DNA of 64,000 nucleotides from Streptomyces sp. VRA16 Mangrove soil (GCF_017377775.1 NZ_JAFVLN010000001.1:496001-560000), one strand, 5' to 3'. Counted from the first letter of the stretch, positions 42,407 through 52,061 are shown. Numbers and translations are program-made. The notes: generated by a model from the sequence alone, not told the origin.

Positions 42407-44007
42407 GGTCCGAGCACCGCCTTGACGTAGGGCGTACGGGCGAGGAGTTCGGCGGCCGAGCGGTCGGCGAGGCCGGTGAGCGGGGTGGCCAGGACGGTGT
42501 AGGCGAGACCCAGCGCGACCGCGGCCGCCGTCGCCGCCGTCATGACGTGCGGGATGCGCGTGGTGGTGCGGACGCACACCGCGGTGGCCGTCACCGTCCC
42601 GGTCGCGCCTCCCGTGTCCTCGTCGGGCGCCGAGTCGGGGTCGTCGTTCTCCTCCAGCACATCGCCCCCGTCGGTGAGCCGGGCCACGGGAGCCGCCCGC
42701 CAGAACGCCAGGTTCCACACCTTCACCATCACGTACAGCGTCAGCAGGCTCGTCACGACGGCGCCGCCGAGGAGGACGTACGCCCAGGTGCCGCCGTCCG
42801 CCGCGCCCGCCCGCATCAGCGCGAGCTTGCCGATGAAGCCGGACAGCGGCGGGATCCCGGCGAGGTTCATGGCGGGCACGAACCACAGGGCGGCGAGCAG
42901 CGGGGCCGTCCGCGCGGCGCCACCGAGCCGGGTCAACTCCGTGGTCCCGTACCGTTTTTCGAGCAGGCCCGCCGCCAGGAACAGCGTCGTCTGCACGGTG
43001 ATGTGGTGGGCGGTGTAGACGATGGCACCGCCGATGCCGTCCCGGCTGCCGAGCGCGAGCCCGTACAGCATGAAGCCGATGTGGCTGACGAGGGTGAACG
43101 ACAGCAGCCGCTTCAGGTCCGTCTGGGCGACCGCGCCGAGGATCCCGATCACCATCGAGGCGAACGCCACCGCCATGAGCACGGCCGACAGCCGGTTGCC
43201 GGGGAACAGCAGCGTCTCGGCGCGGATCATCGAGTACACGCCGACCTTGGTGAGCAGCCCCGCGAAGACCGCCGTCACCGGCGCGGGCGCCGTCGGGTAC
43301 GAGTCCGGCAGCCAGGCCGCGACGGGGAACGCGGCGGCCTTCACACCGAACACGGTGAGGAGCAGCACCTCCGCCAACGTCCGTACACCGAGAGGCAGTT
43401 CGGGCATCCGCACGGCGAGCTGCGCGAAGTTCACGGTGCCCGCCGCCGCGTACGTCACCGCCACCCCGGCGAGGAACACCAGGGACGAGACCAGTGACAC
43501 GACGACGTACGTCGAACCGGCGCGGATGCGCGGCTCGGTCGCACCCACCGTCAGCAGCACGAAGCTCGCCATCAGCATGATCTCGAAGCCGACGTAGAGA
43601 TTGACCAGGTCCCCGGCGAGGAAGGTCAGCGAGACCCCGGCGACCAGGACCAGGTACGCGGGGTGGAACACGGCGATGGGCGCCCCGTCCTCCCGGTCCG
43701 CCATGCCCTGGCCCATCGCGTAGACCAGCACGATGAGGGTGACGGCGCCGGACACGGTCAGCATCAGCGCGGCCAGCCGGTCGGCGACCAGCGTCACGCC
43801 GAGCGGCGGCCCGAAGTCGCCGAGATGGACCGCGAGCGGGCCCGTGCGGTCGGACTCGACGAGCAGTACCAGGTCGACCGCGACGACCCCGGCGAGCACC
43901 CCGACGGTGATCAGCCGGTGCAGCCAGCGCAGCCGCGGCCCGATGAACAGGCTCAGGCCGCACACCGTGAGCGGCAGTACGACGGGCAGCGGAACGAGAG
44001 CGTTCAC
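42403..44007 (-). CDS. mrpD: Mrp cation/proton antiporter subunit D
   Basis: A 534-residue proton-translocating subunit related to NuoM/NuoN of complex I. About 14 helices are expected; the conserved Glu is in NLYVGFEIMLMAS near 130 and Lys residues in FGVKAAAFPVAAWLPDSYP near 220 and TDLKRLLSFTLVSHIGFM near 305. An acidic stretch (DVLEENDDPDSAPDEDTGG, near 470) interrupts the C-terminal helices and looks specific to this lineage. GTG 44007 overlaps the mrpC stop by 4 nt. Confidence 0.94.
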   Translation of the reverse strand: MNALVPLPVVLPLTVCGLSLFIGPRLRWLHRLITVGVLAGVVAVDLVLLVESDRTGPLAVHLGDFGPPLGVTLVADRLAALMLTVSGAVTLIVLVYAMGQGMADREDGAPIAVFHPAYLVLVAGVSLTFLAGDLVNLYVGFEIMLMASFVLLTVGATEPRIRAGSTYVVVSLVSSLVFLAGVAVTYAAAGTVNFAQLAVRMPELPLGVRTLAEVLLLTVFGVKAAAFPVAAWLPDSYPTAPAPVTAVFAGLLTKVGVYSMIRAETLLFPGNRLSAVLMAVAFASMVIGILGAVAQTDLKRLLSFTLVSHIGFMLYGLALGSRDGIGGAIVYTAHHITVQTTLFLAAGLLEKRYGTTELTRLGGAARTAPLLAALWFVPAMNLAGIPPLSGFIGKLALMRAGAADGGTWAYVLLGGAVVTSLLTLYVMVKVWNLAFWRAAPVARLTDGGDVLEENDDPDSAPDEDTGGATGTVTATAVCVRTTTRIPHVMTAATAAAVALGLAYTVLATPLTGLADRSAAELLARTPYVKAVLGP

Positions 44008-44549
44008 CGGGCGTCCTCCGGATCGGAACCGAGTACGTCGTCCCACAGGTCGCCGTCGGCGTCCCGGGCACGCGCCTGGAAGGCCCGCTCCGCGCGGATC
44101 CGGTGCCGCTGCTCGCGGCGCTCGTCCCGCCAGGCCCGCGGGCCCTCGTCGCGGTGCTGCTTTCGCAGCTCGTCCCGCTCGGCGGCAATCTGCGCGCGCA
44201 GCACCACACGGCGGTCCGCGATGTCGTCCGGCACGAAGTCCGAACCGGTCAACTGACTGGAGCGGTACGCCATCGCGAGCACGAACGCCGTCGTGGCGAG
44301 CGTGATCACGACCGCCGTCAGCACGATGGCCTGCGGCAGCGGGTCGGTCACCCGGGCGTGCGGGACACCCGGGTACAACAGCGGCGGCAGACCCGCCCGG
44401 CCCGCCGAGGCGAGCACGAACAGGTTGACGCCGTTGCCGCACACGATGACGCCGATCAGCACCCGCGTCAGGCTGCGGGTCAGGATGAGCACCCCGCCGA
44501 CGGCCACCAGGACGACGGCGCAGACCAGCAGGGTCGCGCTGACGGTCAC
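44004..44549 (-). CDS. mrpC: Mrp cation/proton antiporter subunit C, with long hydrophilic tail
   Basis: A 181-residue homologue of NuoK. Three helices (about 4-22, 28-48, 72-95) with NGVNLFVLA and DPLPQAIVLTAVVI, the family motif. After residue 100 there is a charged tail (RAQIAAERDELRKQHRDEG and following) of about 80 residues that is likely helical or coiled-coil in the cytoplasm; most MrpC proteins end near 115-125, so this is an extension. GAGGAG precedes the GTG start. Confidence 0.93.
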   Translation of the reverse strand: MTVSATLLVCAVVLVAVGGVLILTRSLTRVLIGVIVCGNGVNLFVLASAGRAGLPPLLYPGVPHARVTDPLPQAIVLTAVVITLATTAFVLAMAYRSSQLTGSDFVPDDIADRRVVLRAQIAAERDELRKQHRDEGPRAWRDERREQRHRIRAERAFQARARDADGDLWDDVLGSDPEDAR

Positions 44550-47437
44550 CCGCGCTCCTCACCGGCGAGCGCGAGGCCCGCCTTGTACTCGGTCTGCTGG
44601 TCGATCTTCGAGCCGAGGGCCCGTACGACGTCGAGCACCACGCCGAGCACCAGCAGGTAGACGCCCAGGTCGAAGAGGACGGCGGTGCCCGCGTGCCAGT
44701 CGCCGATCAGCGGCAGACGGCCGTGCCAGGTCCAGGCGTGCAGCACGGTGCCGTCGGCCAGGCCGAGCAGGGCCACGCCCGTCGACAGGGCGAGGCCGAG
44801 CCCGGTGAAGAACCCCGGGTGCACCGGCGCCGCGGCCGCCAACTCGTGGCGCCCGCCCGCGAGATAGCGGATCGTCAGTGCCACGCCCGCGACGAGCCCG
44901 CCGACGAAGCCGCCGCCCGGCAGGTTCTCCGCACACAGCAGCAGATACACGGACAGCATCAGGATCGGATGGAACACGAGCCGGGCCACCACCTCGAAGA
45001 CCACCGAGCGGTGCTCGGGGGCGAGGGTGTCCCCGGCGACCAGCCAGCTCCGCTCGGGCGCGCCCTGCCGATACTTCTCGGGCACCCGCAGCCGGGACGT
45101 GGCCAGCGACCACGCCGTCACCCCGCCGGGCAGCCGCACCGGAGCCGAGGACCCGCGGCCCTGCCTGCGGTGCACGTAGAGCAGGCTCGTCACGCCGAGC
45201 ACGGCGACCGCGAGGACGGCGGACTCGCCCATCGTGTCCCAGGCCCGGTAGTCCACGAGGATCGTCGCGACCACGTCCTTGAGGCCGTGGTGCGCGGTCT
45301 CCTCCGTCATCGCGGCCCCCGCCGGATCGTCCCGGCGCGCCCCCGCGGCCAGCCACACCGCGCACGCCACCACCGCGCCGCTGCCCAGCGCCAGGACCAC
45401 GGCCGTCAGCCGGCGGCGCACCTTGCGCGCGTCCCCGAAGAACACCGGAAGCCGCCGCAGCACCAGTACCAGGACCACCGTCGACACCGTCTCCACCCCG
45501 AACTGGGTGAGCGCGAGATCGGGGGCGCCCTGCACGACGTACAGCGCCGCGGTGCCGTACCCGGTCAGACCCGCGAGGACGGCCGCCTTCATCCGCCGCT
45601 GCACCGCGAGACACATCAGGGCGCAGGCGCAGGTCAGCGCGCCGACCGCCGGCTGCCACACGGAGTCCCACAGGCGGGGCGCCGGAGTGCCGTGCCAGGG
45701 CCGGTCGGTGGCCAGGACCGCGATCAGCCCGGCGAGCATGACCGCCAGGACCGTGGCCACGTACGCGGGCAGCGAGCCCTTCTGCACGGAGCCCGTCACT
45801 TGGAGCGCGCCGCGCTCGACGCCCAGCACGATCCGGCCGAACACCTCGTCGGCCTTGGGCCAGGCCAGACGCCGTCCGAGCCGGACCACCGGCTCCCGCG
45901 CCACGAACAGCGCGGCGCCGCCCGCCCAGGCGAGCGCCGACAGGCCGAGCGCGAGCCCGAACCCGTGCCATAGCGCCAGGTGGTAGGGGTGCTCGGGCAC
46001 CGGGTACGCGTGCGCGTACGCCTCGAAGAGACCGGCCACCAGACCGATCCCCGGACCCAGCACCAGACAGCCGAGCGCGAGCAGCGCGGGCGGCGCGAGG
46101 AAGCCCGCGCCGACCCGGTGCACCGGGGTGTCGGCGACGCCCGGCTTGCGAGCGAAGGCGCCCCACAGGAAGCGCAGCGTGTACGCGGTGGTGAGCGCGG
46201 AACCGACGACGATCAGGGCGAGCACCCACCGCTCGGCGACGCTCCCGTGCAGCAGCGCGTCGAACGCCGCCTCCTTCGTCGCGAACCCCAGCAGCGGCGG
46301 CAGCGCCGCCATCGACGCAGCCGCGACGACGGCCACCGCGCACACCCACGGCAGCGACCGCCCCACTCCCGAAAGACGCCGCAGATCACGGGTGCCCGCC
46401 GCGTGGTCGACGATCCCCGTCACCAGGAACAGCGGCGCCTTGAACAGGGCGTGCGCCAGGATCATGGCGATCGCCGCGAGGGCGGTGTCGTGCGAGCCCG
46501 CGCCCGCGAGCACCACGAGGAAGCCCAGCTGGCTGACGGTGCCGTACGCGAGCACGAGCTTCAGGTCGTTCAGGCGCAGCGCGCGCCAGCCGCCGAGCAG
46601 CATCGTCGCCGTGCCCAGTGTCAGCAGCAGCGGCCGCCACGGGCTGACGTCGGCGAACGCCGGGGCGAACCGCGCCACCAGGTACACGCCCGCCTTCACC
46701 ATCGCCGCCGCGTGCAGATAGGCGCTGACCGGCGTCGGCGCCGCCATCGCGTTGGGCAGCCACAGGCTCAGCGGCCACACCGCCGACTTGGCGAGCGCCC
46801 CGCACAGGATCAGCAGCACCGCCGCGGTGAGGGTGGCGCCCGGCGCGGGCGGATCGGCGACGATCCGCGAGATCCGGTACGTCCCGGCGAGCTGACCGAG
46901 CATCAGGAACCCGACGAACATCGCGAGCCCGCCCACCGCGGTCACGGTCAGCGCCTGGAGCGCCGAGCGGCGGCTCGCCCGCTTCTCGCTGTCGTACCCG
47001 ATCAGCAGGAACGACAGGACGGTCGTCAGCTCCCAGAACAGGTACAGCGTCATCAGGTCGTCGGCCAGGACCAGACCCAGCATCGCGCCCGCGAACGCGA
47101 GCAGATTCCCGCCGAACCGGCCCAGTTGCGGGGTGCCGGCGCTGAAGTATCCGGCGCAGTACACCAGGACCAGCGCCCCGATACCCGCCGCGAGCAGCAC
47201 CATCACGAGCCCCAGCGCGTCGAGGCGGAACGAGACCTGGACGTCGTACGCCTCGATCCACGTCCAGGACGCGCCGTCCGGCCGCCCCGCCTCCACCTCG
47301 CCCCACCGCGACAGCGCCCAGCCGAGCGCGGCGGCGGGCGGCAGGGCGAGCAGGACGAACGCGCGCGGCCCGGCCCGGCGGATCAGCGGGGCGGCGCACA
47401 GCGCGACGGCGAAATGAGCGAGGACCAACAAGGTCAT
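44546..47437 (-). CDS. mrpA: Mrp cation/proton antiporter subunit A fused to subunit B
   Basis: A 963-residue membrane protein homologous to NuoL at its N-terminus. The proton-pump core (about 115-420) has the conserved Glu in LYLFWELTTVLSFLLIGY and Lys in LALAKSAVWPLSLWLP-like segments; a DUF4040-type region follows near 600-680, and the last 150 residues (from RSVVFEVVARLVFHPILML) are the MnhB domain, fused as in many actinobacteria. It supplies the main ion path of the complex. No ribosome site lies before ATG 47437; an AT-rich TATATG 8 nt upstream suggests a leaderless mRNA. First gene of the mrpA-C-D-E-F-G operon. Confidence 0.94.
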   Translation of the reverse strand: MTLLVLAHFAVALCAAPLIRRAGPRAFVLLALPPAAALGWALSRWGEVEAGRPDGASWTWIEAYDVQVSFRLDALGLVMVLLAAGIGALVLVYCAGYFSAGTPQLGRFGGNLLAFAGAMLGLVLADDLMTLYLFWELTTVLSFLLIGYDSEKRASRRSALQALTVTAVGGLAMFVGFLMLGQLAGTYRISRIVADPPAPGATLTAAVLLILCGALAKSAVWPLSLWLPNAMAAPTPVSAYLHAAAMVKAGVYLVARFAPAFADVSPWRPLLLTLGTATMLLGGWRALRLNDLKLVLAYGTVSQLGFLVVLAGAGSHDTALAAIAMILAHALFKAPLFLVTGIVDHAAGTRDLRRLSGVGRSLPWVCAVAVVAAASMAALPPLLGFATKEAAFDALLHGSVAERWVLALIVVGSALTTAYTLRFLWGAFARKPGVADTPVHRVGAGFLAPPALLALGCLVLGPGIGLVAGLFEAYAHAYPVPEHPYHLALWHGFGLALGLSALAWAGGAALFVAREPVVRLGRRLAWPKADEVFGRIVLGVERGALQVTGSVQKGSLPAYVATVLAVMLAGLIAVLATDRPWHGTPAPRLWDSVWQPAVGALTCACALMCLAVQRRMKAAVLAGLTGYGTAALYVVQGAPDLALTQFGVETVSTVVLVLVLRRLPVFFGDARKVRRRLTAVVLALGSGAVVACAVWLAAGARRDDPAGAAMTEETAHHGLKDVVATILVDYRAWDTMGESAVLAVAVLGVTSLLYVHRRQGRGSSAPVRLPGGVTAWSLATSRLRVPEKYRQGAPERSWLVAGDTLAPEHRSVVFEVVARLVFHPILMLSVYLLLCAENLPGGGFVGGLVAGVALTIRYLAGGRHELAAAAPVHPGFFTGLGLALSTGVALLGLADGTVLHAWTWHGRLPLIGDWHAGTAVLFDLGVYLLVLGVVLDVVRALGSKIDQQTEYKAGLALAGEERG

Positions 47438-47588
47438 GAACCATGCATATATGGATCAATGGGGCAGAAAGGGTGAGACGCGCCGGATGGACCGTCCGGA
47501 TCGTTGTGCTGTTCATCTGCCTTCCGTACGCCATCGGGGATAGCCTGGCCAGCTATAACTCCAGTGACGGGGGGAGGAGTTGGGTCAT
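47438..47588. promoter_or_regulatory. Divergent promoter region, mrpA / APC permease
   Basis: 151 nt. On the minus strand CATATATG (about 47453-47446) resembles a -10 box ending 8 nt before the mrpA start, which predicts transcription starting at or next to the ATG. On the plus strand TATAAC (47554-47559) could be a -10 box for the permease, whose ATG has GGAGG about 12 nt upstream. The CCATGCATATATGG stretch (47441-47454) is nearly palindromic. Confidence 0.45.
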
Positions 47589-49376
47589 ATGCGTGCCCGC
47601 GGGGGTTCGGCCGAGGACGTGGACGAGGGGCGGCGGCTCTCCGTTCTCGATCTGGTGGGGCTCGCGGCCGGCGGCGTCGTCGGATCCGGCTGGCTGCTCG
47701 CGGCCGGACAGGCGCACTGGGCCGCGGGACCCGACGCCGTCTGGGCCTGGGTGATCGGCGGCGTCGTGATGCTGGTGATCGCCGCCGTCATGGTCGAACT
47801 GGGCATCGCCGCCCCGAAGACCGGCGGCCTGATCTTCCTCCCGCTGCAGGCCGCGGGACCGCTCGTGGCCACCGTCGTCGCCGCCGCGCTGTGGATCGTC
47901 TACGCCGTGAACCCGGCCAGCGAGGCGGCCGCGGCGGTGCGCGGCCTCGCCCACTGGTTCCCGTCCCTGCTGCGCAGCGGCCACGAAGGCGCGACCGCGG
48001 GCCCCGGCGGACCCTCCCTGGGCATGGACCGGGCCTACGACCTGTCGCTCACCGGCGCCCTGTGCGCGGTCGGCCTGATGCTGGTCGTCGTCGGCTTCAA
48101 CCTGCTGCCCGCCAGGAGACTGATACGGCTCAACCTCTTCGTCACCGTGATCAAGGTCCTCGTCCCGCTGCTCATCGTCGCCTGTCTCCTCCTCGCCGCG
48201 ACCGACGCGGCCGGCTCCTGCACTCCCGACCACGCCTGGTACCTCAGCGGCCAGTCCGGCACGGCCGGCCAGCTGAAGAGCCAGGCGGGACACGCCTCGG
48301 TCCTGTACGTGGTGCTCGGCGGCGGCATCATCTACGCCTACATCGGCTTCCAGGCGCCCCTGGACTTCGCGGGCAACATCAAGCGGCGCGGCATGGGGGA
48401 GGCGGCCCGGCTGCGCTGGGCCGTCTACGGGACCCTGGTCGGCGCCGTCGCCCTGTACACGATGCTGCAGTACGTGTTCTCCCGGCGCTGCGGCGCCCTC
48501 ACCGCCGACATGCTCCAGTCGCCGTACGCGCAGTTCGCCCTCGCCGCGTCGATGACCTGGCTCGCCTGGCTGGTCCGCCTCAATGCCGTGCTGTCCCCGC
48601 TCGGCTCCGGCATCGTCTTCACCCACGCCCTGACCCGCGAGGTCGCCGCCCTCAGCCGCGCCCACCTCACCCACCGCGGGCTGCAGACGGCGCGCCGCGC
48701 CTCGTTCCGGTTCCGCGGGGCGGAGATCGACGCGTACTGGATGATCCTCGTCGTCAACCTCGTCATAGGGCTGACCACGCTCGCCCTGGTGCGCGGCAAC
48801 TGGGAGGAACTCGTCGCCCTCAACAGCGTGCCGATCATGGTCGTCTACGCCATGCCGGGCGTGGTCCTCGTGGCGCTGCCCGGCGCCGACACCAGCGGCC
48901 GGCGCAAGGCGGTGCGCTGGTGCCTGTCCTACAGCGCGTTCGTGTCCATCGCCTTGGTGATCCACGAGGCCGGCTGGGCCGACGTGTGGCGGGGCATGGC
49001 CGGGGTCGGCGTCGGCTCGGTGCTGCTGCTCGCGCTGCCCTGGCTCGCGGTGCGCGACCTGCCGTACATCGGGCGGGTGCTGCGCCATTACGACGCCCGT
49101 GAGCACCTCTCCCGGCTGGGCAGGCGCGGCGACCCCGCGGTGCGCCCGCTCCTCCTGCTGGTCGGCTACCTGGTGGTGCTCGTCTCCTGCACGGCGCTGC
49201 GTGAACTGTTCGACGGGATCGCGGCGGTGACACGGTCCGTGTCCGTGCTGGCGGCCGTCGTCGTCTTCCCGCTGCTGGTGCGCGCCGCCCGCCGCTACAT
49301 GGACCAGGTCAAGCCGACGCTGCCGGGCCGGCGCGCCGCGCCCAGCGTGCCCGAGCCGGTCAGCGCAGGGACTTGA
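47589..49376 (+). CDS. APC-superfamily amino acid/polyamine permease
   Basis: A 595-residue transporter with about 12-13 hydrophobic segments, beginning with VLDLVGLAAGGVVGSGWLLA (residues 19-38), the glycine-rich unwound first helix of the APC fold. The loop between helices contains LPARRLIRLNLFVTVIKVLVP, typical of the family. The substrate is not evident. ATG 47589 is preferred; a TTG 9 nt earlier is possible. Its 3' end overlaps the convergent gene at 49360 by 17 nt. Confidence 0.88.
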   Translation: MRARGGSAEDVDEGRRLSVLDLVGLAAGGVVGSGWLLAAGQAHWAAGPDAVWAWVIGGVVMLVIAAVMVELGIAAPKTGGLIFLPLQAAGPLVATVVAAALWIVYAVNPASEAAAAVRGLAHWFPSLLRSGHEGATAGPGGPSLGMDRAYDLSLTGALCAVGLMLVVVGFNLLPARRLIRLNLFVTVIKVLVPLLIVACLLLAATDAAGSCTPDHAWYLSGQSGTAGQLKSQAGHASVLYVVLGGGIIYAYIGFQAPLDFAGNIKRRGMGEAARLRWAVYGTLVGAVALYTMLQYVFSRRCGALTADMLQSPYAQFALAASMTWLAWLVRLNAVLSPLGSGIVFTHALTREVAALSRAHLTHRGLQTARRASFRFRGAEIDAYWMILVVNLVIGLTTLALVRGNWEELVALNSVPIMVVYAMPGVVLVALPGADTSGRRKAVRWCLSYSAFVSIALVIHEAGWADVWRGMAGVGVGSVLLLALPWLAVRDLPYIGRVLRHYDAREHLSRLGRRGDPAVRPLLLLVGYLVVLVSCTALRELFDGIAAVTRSVSVLAAVVVFPLLVRAARRYMDQVKPTLPGRRAAPSVPEPVSAGT

Positions 49377-51030
49377 CGATCCAGTCGGCCGGTTCATGGC
49401 GGCCGGCCGTGCGCAGGGCGTCGACGGTGGCGTCCCGGTGCCGCACGTCGGACCAGCGGCCCACGGTGGCCCGCAGCAGCAGCTCCGCGTCGGGCAGCGG
49501 GATCGCCAGGATGCCGTCGACCACGGCGAGCACGTCCGGCGGCTGCACCAACTGCTCGTTCTCCAGGAACCGTTCGAGCAGCGTCCAGGCCGCCTTCTCC
49601 AGACCCACCATGTGCAGCTGCCCCGCGACCTCGGCGACGAGCAGCGCGTCGGCCGTCAACTCGGGCGACGGGTCCGACAGTTCGCGGCACGCCGCGTCCA
49701 CCGCCTCGGCGTGCCGGCCATGGCGCAGCACCCGGAGACAGTCCACGAACCACTGCCGGTCGCCCTGCGGGCCCATCACCACCACCGCCAGCTGACGGCC
49801 CACCTCGTGCGCGGCCCTGGTCCGCTCACGGCTGCGCTTGATGCGGTTCAGGAGCTCGGCGAGCTCGCTGCCCGAGCGGCCGCGCACCTGCACCGCCGCG
49901 ATGTGGCACAGCAGCGCCGCACACGTGTCGTCGCCGCCCTCCTCCTCGTTCAGCCAGTCGCACAGCTGGGCCAGCACGTCCAGGGAGCGCGGCGCGCCGT
50001 CCACGCCCGTCGGCACCGTCACGATGTCGGTCAGCAGCTCACGCGTGGACGCGGTCAGGACCGGGTCGCGGTGCCACAGCGACACCAGCTTCGCCAGACC
50101 CTGCACGTCCGTGTTCCCGGCGGCGTGGCGGCGCAGCAGCGCGCACTTGGCGGGGGACAGCTCCTCGCGGGTCAGCAGGGCGCACAGCTTGACCACGTCG
50201 CGCGGCTGCGCGGTGCGCCCGATGTGGGCGGCGAGCGCGTCGTGGCCCGAACCGCGGCGGGCGATCAGCCGGGCGATCAGCTTCCGCGCGTGGTCCACCT
50301 GCCGGGCGTCCGGCGCGCTCAACTGGCTCTGCGCCCACGTCTCCAGCACCTGCCCGTGCGGACTCAGATGCAGGAACGCCCCGGCGAGGTCCGCGATCTC
50401 CTCGCCCTGCTCCTCCGCGCCGCCCGGCGTGTCGACCGCGACGACGTGCAGGGTCAGTTCGAGGAGCCGGTCGGCCTGTAGCCGGCACTTCTCGTCGAGC
50501 AGCGCCGTGTGCAGCAGCACCTTGTCGAGATTGGTGCGGCCCGAACCGGATCCGGCGAACACCCCCACCGTGCGGTCCGCGAGTTCGGGGTACTGGACGT
50601 GCACGACCCGGACGAACACGGCCACGTCGAACGCCGTGCGCTGACACGCGACGTCGTGCACGAGGCTCGCGGTGATCGGCGCGCTCTGCCGTCCGGCCTC
50701 CCGCTCCCGCTGCAGCATCGCCAGTTCGGCCGCCTCGCTGACCGGACGGGCCAGCGCGGCCGTCGCCATGATCATGACCGCGTCCCTGGCGTCGAACCCG
50801 TCCGTGAGGTCCACCAGGTCGTCGACGCTGCGGCGCAGCGCGAAGGCGTGCAGCGCGCGCATCGCCATGGCCTCGTTGTTCGTGGACCGCATCTGGTCCA
50901 GGATGCGGGCGAACTGCCGCCCGTCGACCTGCGTCACCCACGCGTAGTCCTCGGTGAGCAGCTTGGCGACGTCCGGCTGGAAGAGGAGATGAGTGCGGCG
51001 CGCGCCCGCCGCGCCGTTCCCTTCGCTCAT
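49360..51030 (-). CDS. Uncharacterised helical protein of a caspase-linked module
   Basis: A 556-residue protein I do not recognise. It lacks a signal peptide and membrane segments and is composed almost wholly of predicted amphipathic helices with regular Leu/Ala spacing, as in TPR- or HEAT-like scaffolds. The N-terminal part (THLLFQPDVAKLLTEDYAWV, then DQMRSTNNEAMAMRALHAFA) may be a separate domain; a flexible Gly/Glu stretch (VDTPGGAEEQGEEIA) lies near 205. Its ATG at 51030 overlaps the caspase stop by 4 nt, so the two are co-translated. It could be a sensor, a scaffold, or the protease substrate. The 3' end overlaps the APC permease gene by 17 nt. Confidence 0.7.
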   Translation of the reverse strand: MSEGNGAAGARRTHLLFQPDVAKLLTEDYAWVTQVDGRQFARILDQMRSTNNEAMAMRALHAFALRRSVDDLVDLTDGFDARDAVMIMATAALARPVSEAAELAMLQREREAGRQSAPITASLVHDVACQRTAFDVAVFVRVVHVQYPELADRTVGVFAGSGSGRTNLDKVLLHTALLDEKCRLQADRLLELTLHVVAVDTPGGAEEQGEEIADLAGAFLHLSPHGQVLETWAQSQLSAPDARQVDHARKLIARLIARRGSGHDALAAHIGRTAQPRDVVKLCALLTREELSPAKCALLRRHAAGNTDVQGLAKLVSLWHRDPVLTASTRELLTDIVTVPTGVDGAPRSLDVLAQLCDWLNEEEGGDDTCAALLCHIAAVQVRGRSGSELAELLNRIKRSRERTRAAHEVGRQLAVVVMGPQGDRQWFVDCLRVLRHGRHAEAVDAACRELSDPSPELTADALLVAEVAGQLHMVGLEKAAWTLLERFLENEQLVQPPDVLAVVDGILAIPLPDAELLLRATVGRWSDVRHRDATVDALRTAGRHEPADWIVKSLR

Positions 51031-52055
51031 GCGCCGCCCAGCAGGACGGACTCGATCTCACTCCAGTAGCGGACGAAGTCCACCGGGTTGGACAGCAGGG
51101 CGGCGGCACGGCTCTCGATCCGGCTCGCCAGGTCGCGGCTCTGCTCGTCGCCGGACTTCAGGCGGACCACGACCCGGCCCGCGAGCGCGGGCTCCCGCAT
51201 GAGCGTGCGCAACTTGCGCTCCCCGTACAGCCGCAGCTCCCGCACCCAGTCGTCCTCGGTCTGCGGCTCACGGCCGGACGGGCGGCGGCCCTTGGCGTGG
51301 TTGGTGAACAGTGTCGCCGCCTCCGACGCGTCGTTCAGCAGCATCCGCGGCGCGTCGTGCACTCCGCACTCGTGCATGCCCTCGTCGATCCCGGCGCGCA
51401 GCGCGCCGAGCGTGAGGTCGTCGTCGTGCTCGGACATGCCCTGCCCCAGCACGTTCAGCAGATGGCCGCTGAACGGCGTGCAACCGTTCAGCGGGCTCGG
51501 CAGGTTGGCGCACGCGTCGGCCGCCGCGTTGTGCACGTTGCCGCTGACCGCCGTGAAGACACAGGTGCCCTCGGAACGAGTGCCGAGGATGCCGGGCAGC
51601 GGGGAGTCCGGGCCGAGATGCGGCAGCAGGTTCGAGTAGCAGCAGTCCGTGATGAGGACCTTGAGGCCCGCCTTGCTCTGCCGGATGGCCCGGTACACGT
51701 ACCAGGACGAGAGCCACGTCCACGGCTCGTTGACCCGGGAGGAGCCCACGGCGAAGTGGACCTGGCCGCCCGGCACGTCCTTCCAGTACGCGCCATGGCC
51801 GACGTACACCACCAGCAGGGTGTCCTCGGGGCCCTGCGCGGCGGCGGCCGCTTCGTGCAGCGCGCGCATCACGCCGTCCGCGGAACGCGCCTCGTCGCCG
51901 GAGAGGATGACCGAACGGGTGGCGTCGCCCCACCGCGCGTCCCGCGCCAGCGCGTCACCGTACGCGCGGGCGCTCGTCTCGATCGTGGGATAGCCGCTCA
52001 TCCCGGAGTCCGCGTCGTACGTTCCGACGCCTATCACCAGCGCGCGGAAGGCCAT
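51027..52055 (-). CDS. Caspase-family (C14-like) cysteine protease
   Basis: A 342-residue protein with an N-terminal caspase-like domain. The first strand is RALVIGVGTYD, the catalytic His is H87 in VVYVGHGAYW, and the catalytic Cys is probably C139 in LITDCCYSN (aligned with the DSCHS of metacaspases). A C-terminal extension from about 225 (helical, with basic RELRLYGERKLRTLM) may bind a partner or regulate the protease. In bacteria such proteases act as effectors of conflict or programmed-cell-death systems by cutting proteins at acidic or basic residues. It lies 6 nt after the EACC1-like gene and overlaps the helical-protein gene. Confidence 0.88.
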   Translation of the reverse strand: MAFRALVIGVGTYDADSGMSGYPTIETSARAYGDALARDARWGDATRSVILSGDEARSADGVMRALHEAAAAAQGPEDTLLVVYVGHGAYWKDVPGGQVHFAVGSSRVNEPWTWLSSWYVYRAIRQSKAGLKVLITDCCYSNLLPHLGPDSPLPGILGTRSEGTCVFTAVSGNVHNAAADACANLPSPLNGCTPFSGHLLNVLGQGMSEHDDDLTLGALRAGIDEGMHECGVHDAPRMLLNDASEAATLFTNHAKGRRPSGREPQTEDDWVRELRLYGERKLRTLMREPALAGRVVVRLKSGDEQSRDLASRIESRAAALLSNPVDFVRYWSEIESVLLGGA

Positions 52056-52061
52056 CGCCGG

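Noticed and set aside
44693..47476. Long plus-strand open frames opposite mrpA
   Set aside because: Composition is Arg/Gln/His-rich shadow sequence; the minus strand encodes an unmistakable MrpA-B protein.
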